A stretch of DNA of 64,000 bases from Bostrychus sinensis. Lineage: Eukaryota; Chordata; Actinopteri; Gobiiformes; Eleotridae. Below are positions 63,145 through 64,000 of the stretch, piece by piece; the first letter of the stretch is position 1; every line of letters starts with the position of its first letter. A model generated the notes under the pieces. The model was not told the DNA's origin, made no database searches, and saw only the letters and a program-made list of their open reading frames with translations. The position numbers and the translations under genes were made by a program. Where the stretch lies: contig CM036243.1 in assembly GCA_020698575.1 (NCBI GenBank), positions 40,028,207 through 40,092,206 of the forward strand, in the 5' to 3' direction.

Positions 63145-64000
63145 CTGATGGAGAGAAGACACAATACAGCAGCAGTTAGTCACCTGTCCACTCTGAACAC
63201 ATGGACTTAGTGGACTTTACACAAACTTGCTTTGATTTTTAAAGCAGTTTATTGGAACATATCTTTAAAATCCATGAAGTGAGCTAATTGTATGAGTGAG
63301 CATTTAATTGAGTTCTTCTTCTCCTGTTTATTGCTGTAGAACATAAAGCACGTCCTAAACCTCCAGCCTCTGACGTCACTACACAGGAGTTTATTCACTT
63401 CTCTGTGCTTCATGAGACACAGTTTCTTCTTTAAAATGTTTCTATCATATGAATTCCCAATAAGTGAAGCGTGTGTTTAAAGCCTGAAGATAAGCCTGTT
63501 GTGAGTCCAAACAGCTGCTGACTGTGTCAGTGTTGCTCTAATAATCCTCCTGTGGTTACAGAGCAGCAGTAGTTCTGATGGTGGTTGGTGCAGACAGTGG
63601 CTGAGAGCATGTGGCTCTGTGTTGCAGGAGATTGTTCACAGCTGCTGTCCTTTTGCCAGTGTTTGTGTGATATCTGGTGTTGTTCTAGTGATGAGGAGGA
63701 CTGACAGCAGAGGCACAGCTCAGAGGAGAACAGGGGATTGGTTTAAATGAATTGTGTCTCCAGAATAATAATGGTCAGTGTTCCTACATGTTTGATCTAA
63801 AACATTAGTACAGTTAAACAGCTCCAAACTGGACTCTTCAGGATCTCCTTTAATAATAACTCTATATTCAGTTATGACAGCTGTGGACTACACAGTAAAA
63901 GGTCACTGCTGTGGAAGGATCAGGAAACAGTTAAGGCACAAAGAAAGACACATCACTGAGCTCCATGTGTTTTATATGAGGACTCTGTTTCCCATAATGC
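63145..64000 (-). other. Intron upstream of B30.2 copy 2
   Basis: 63145-63432 matches 10035-10323 almost base for base. 63434-63944 is extra sequence not present in copy 1. 63945-64000 again matches 10329-10385. No gene is seen in the extra 510 bp. Confidence 0.8.

Overview
The window looks like teleost fish nuclear DNA. The reasons are intron-split genes, a fish-type NLR gene (FISNA-NACHT, 174-bp LRR exons, C-terminal B30.2), an R4-clade LINE with a restriction-like endonuclease, an L2-type LINE, Tc1, L1 and hAT-type elements, and abundant minisatellites. I see no bacterial-type operon, rRNA, tRNA gene or CRISPR array. I cannot name the species.

Main gene: reading the minus strand from 32139 down to 9460, I can assemble an 11-exon NLR-B30.2 gene. 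Every junction has AG/GT signals and compatible phase. The exon lengths sum to 3381 nt, exactly divisible by 3, giving 1126 residues and a stop. The order is a start exon, short N-terminal repeat exons, a helical exon, FISNA-NACHT, two LRR exons, a 47-bp linker exon and a PRY-SPRY (B30.2) exon. Its product is probably a cytosolic innate-immune sensor. A second, paralogous B30.2 exon (62606-63144) begins another such gene, which continues past the right edge. The flanks of both B30.2 exons are also duplicated (about 4840-10390 against 61620-64000), so the window spans one unit of an NLR segmental duplication.

The 11.3-kb intron between the LRR exons holds a two-gene DNA transposon (about 12970-22675). 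On the plus strand is a ZAD-like/DDE transposase gene with one nonsense codon and two frameshifts. Convergent on the minus strand is an intact three-exon RecQ-like helicase (590 aa). The pair resembles Academ-type (AcademH) transposons. A retroviral-type 3' LTR lies between the two genes, a hAT-like MITE sits in a helicase intron, and an L1/Tx1 fragment lies beyond. This helicase-transposase pair is the most unusual gene set here.

Region by region. 1-5940: dispersed repeats, a LINE tail, a duplicated GC-box segment and an inverted-dimer insertion. 5946-9510: an 11-bp minisatellite of about 320 units that runs into the end of the NLR coding sequence. 9460-32139: the NLR gene with its intronic elements. 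33-39.3 kb: two hAT-like MITEs and two minisatellites. 39.8-43.8 kb: a tandem duplication. 43.8-50.7 kb: a retrotransposon pile-up of R4-clade LINE, Tc1 end, (TA)n and L2-type LINE. 52412-61129: a complete but non-autonomous LTR retrotransposon with apparently identical 1472-bp LTRs, a TAAG target duplication and one 1050-aa Gag-protease ORF fused to an integrase zinc-binding segment. 61.1-64 kb: the second NLR copy.
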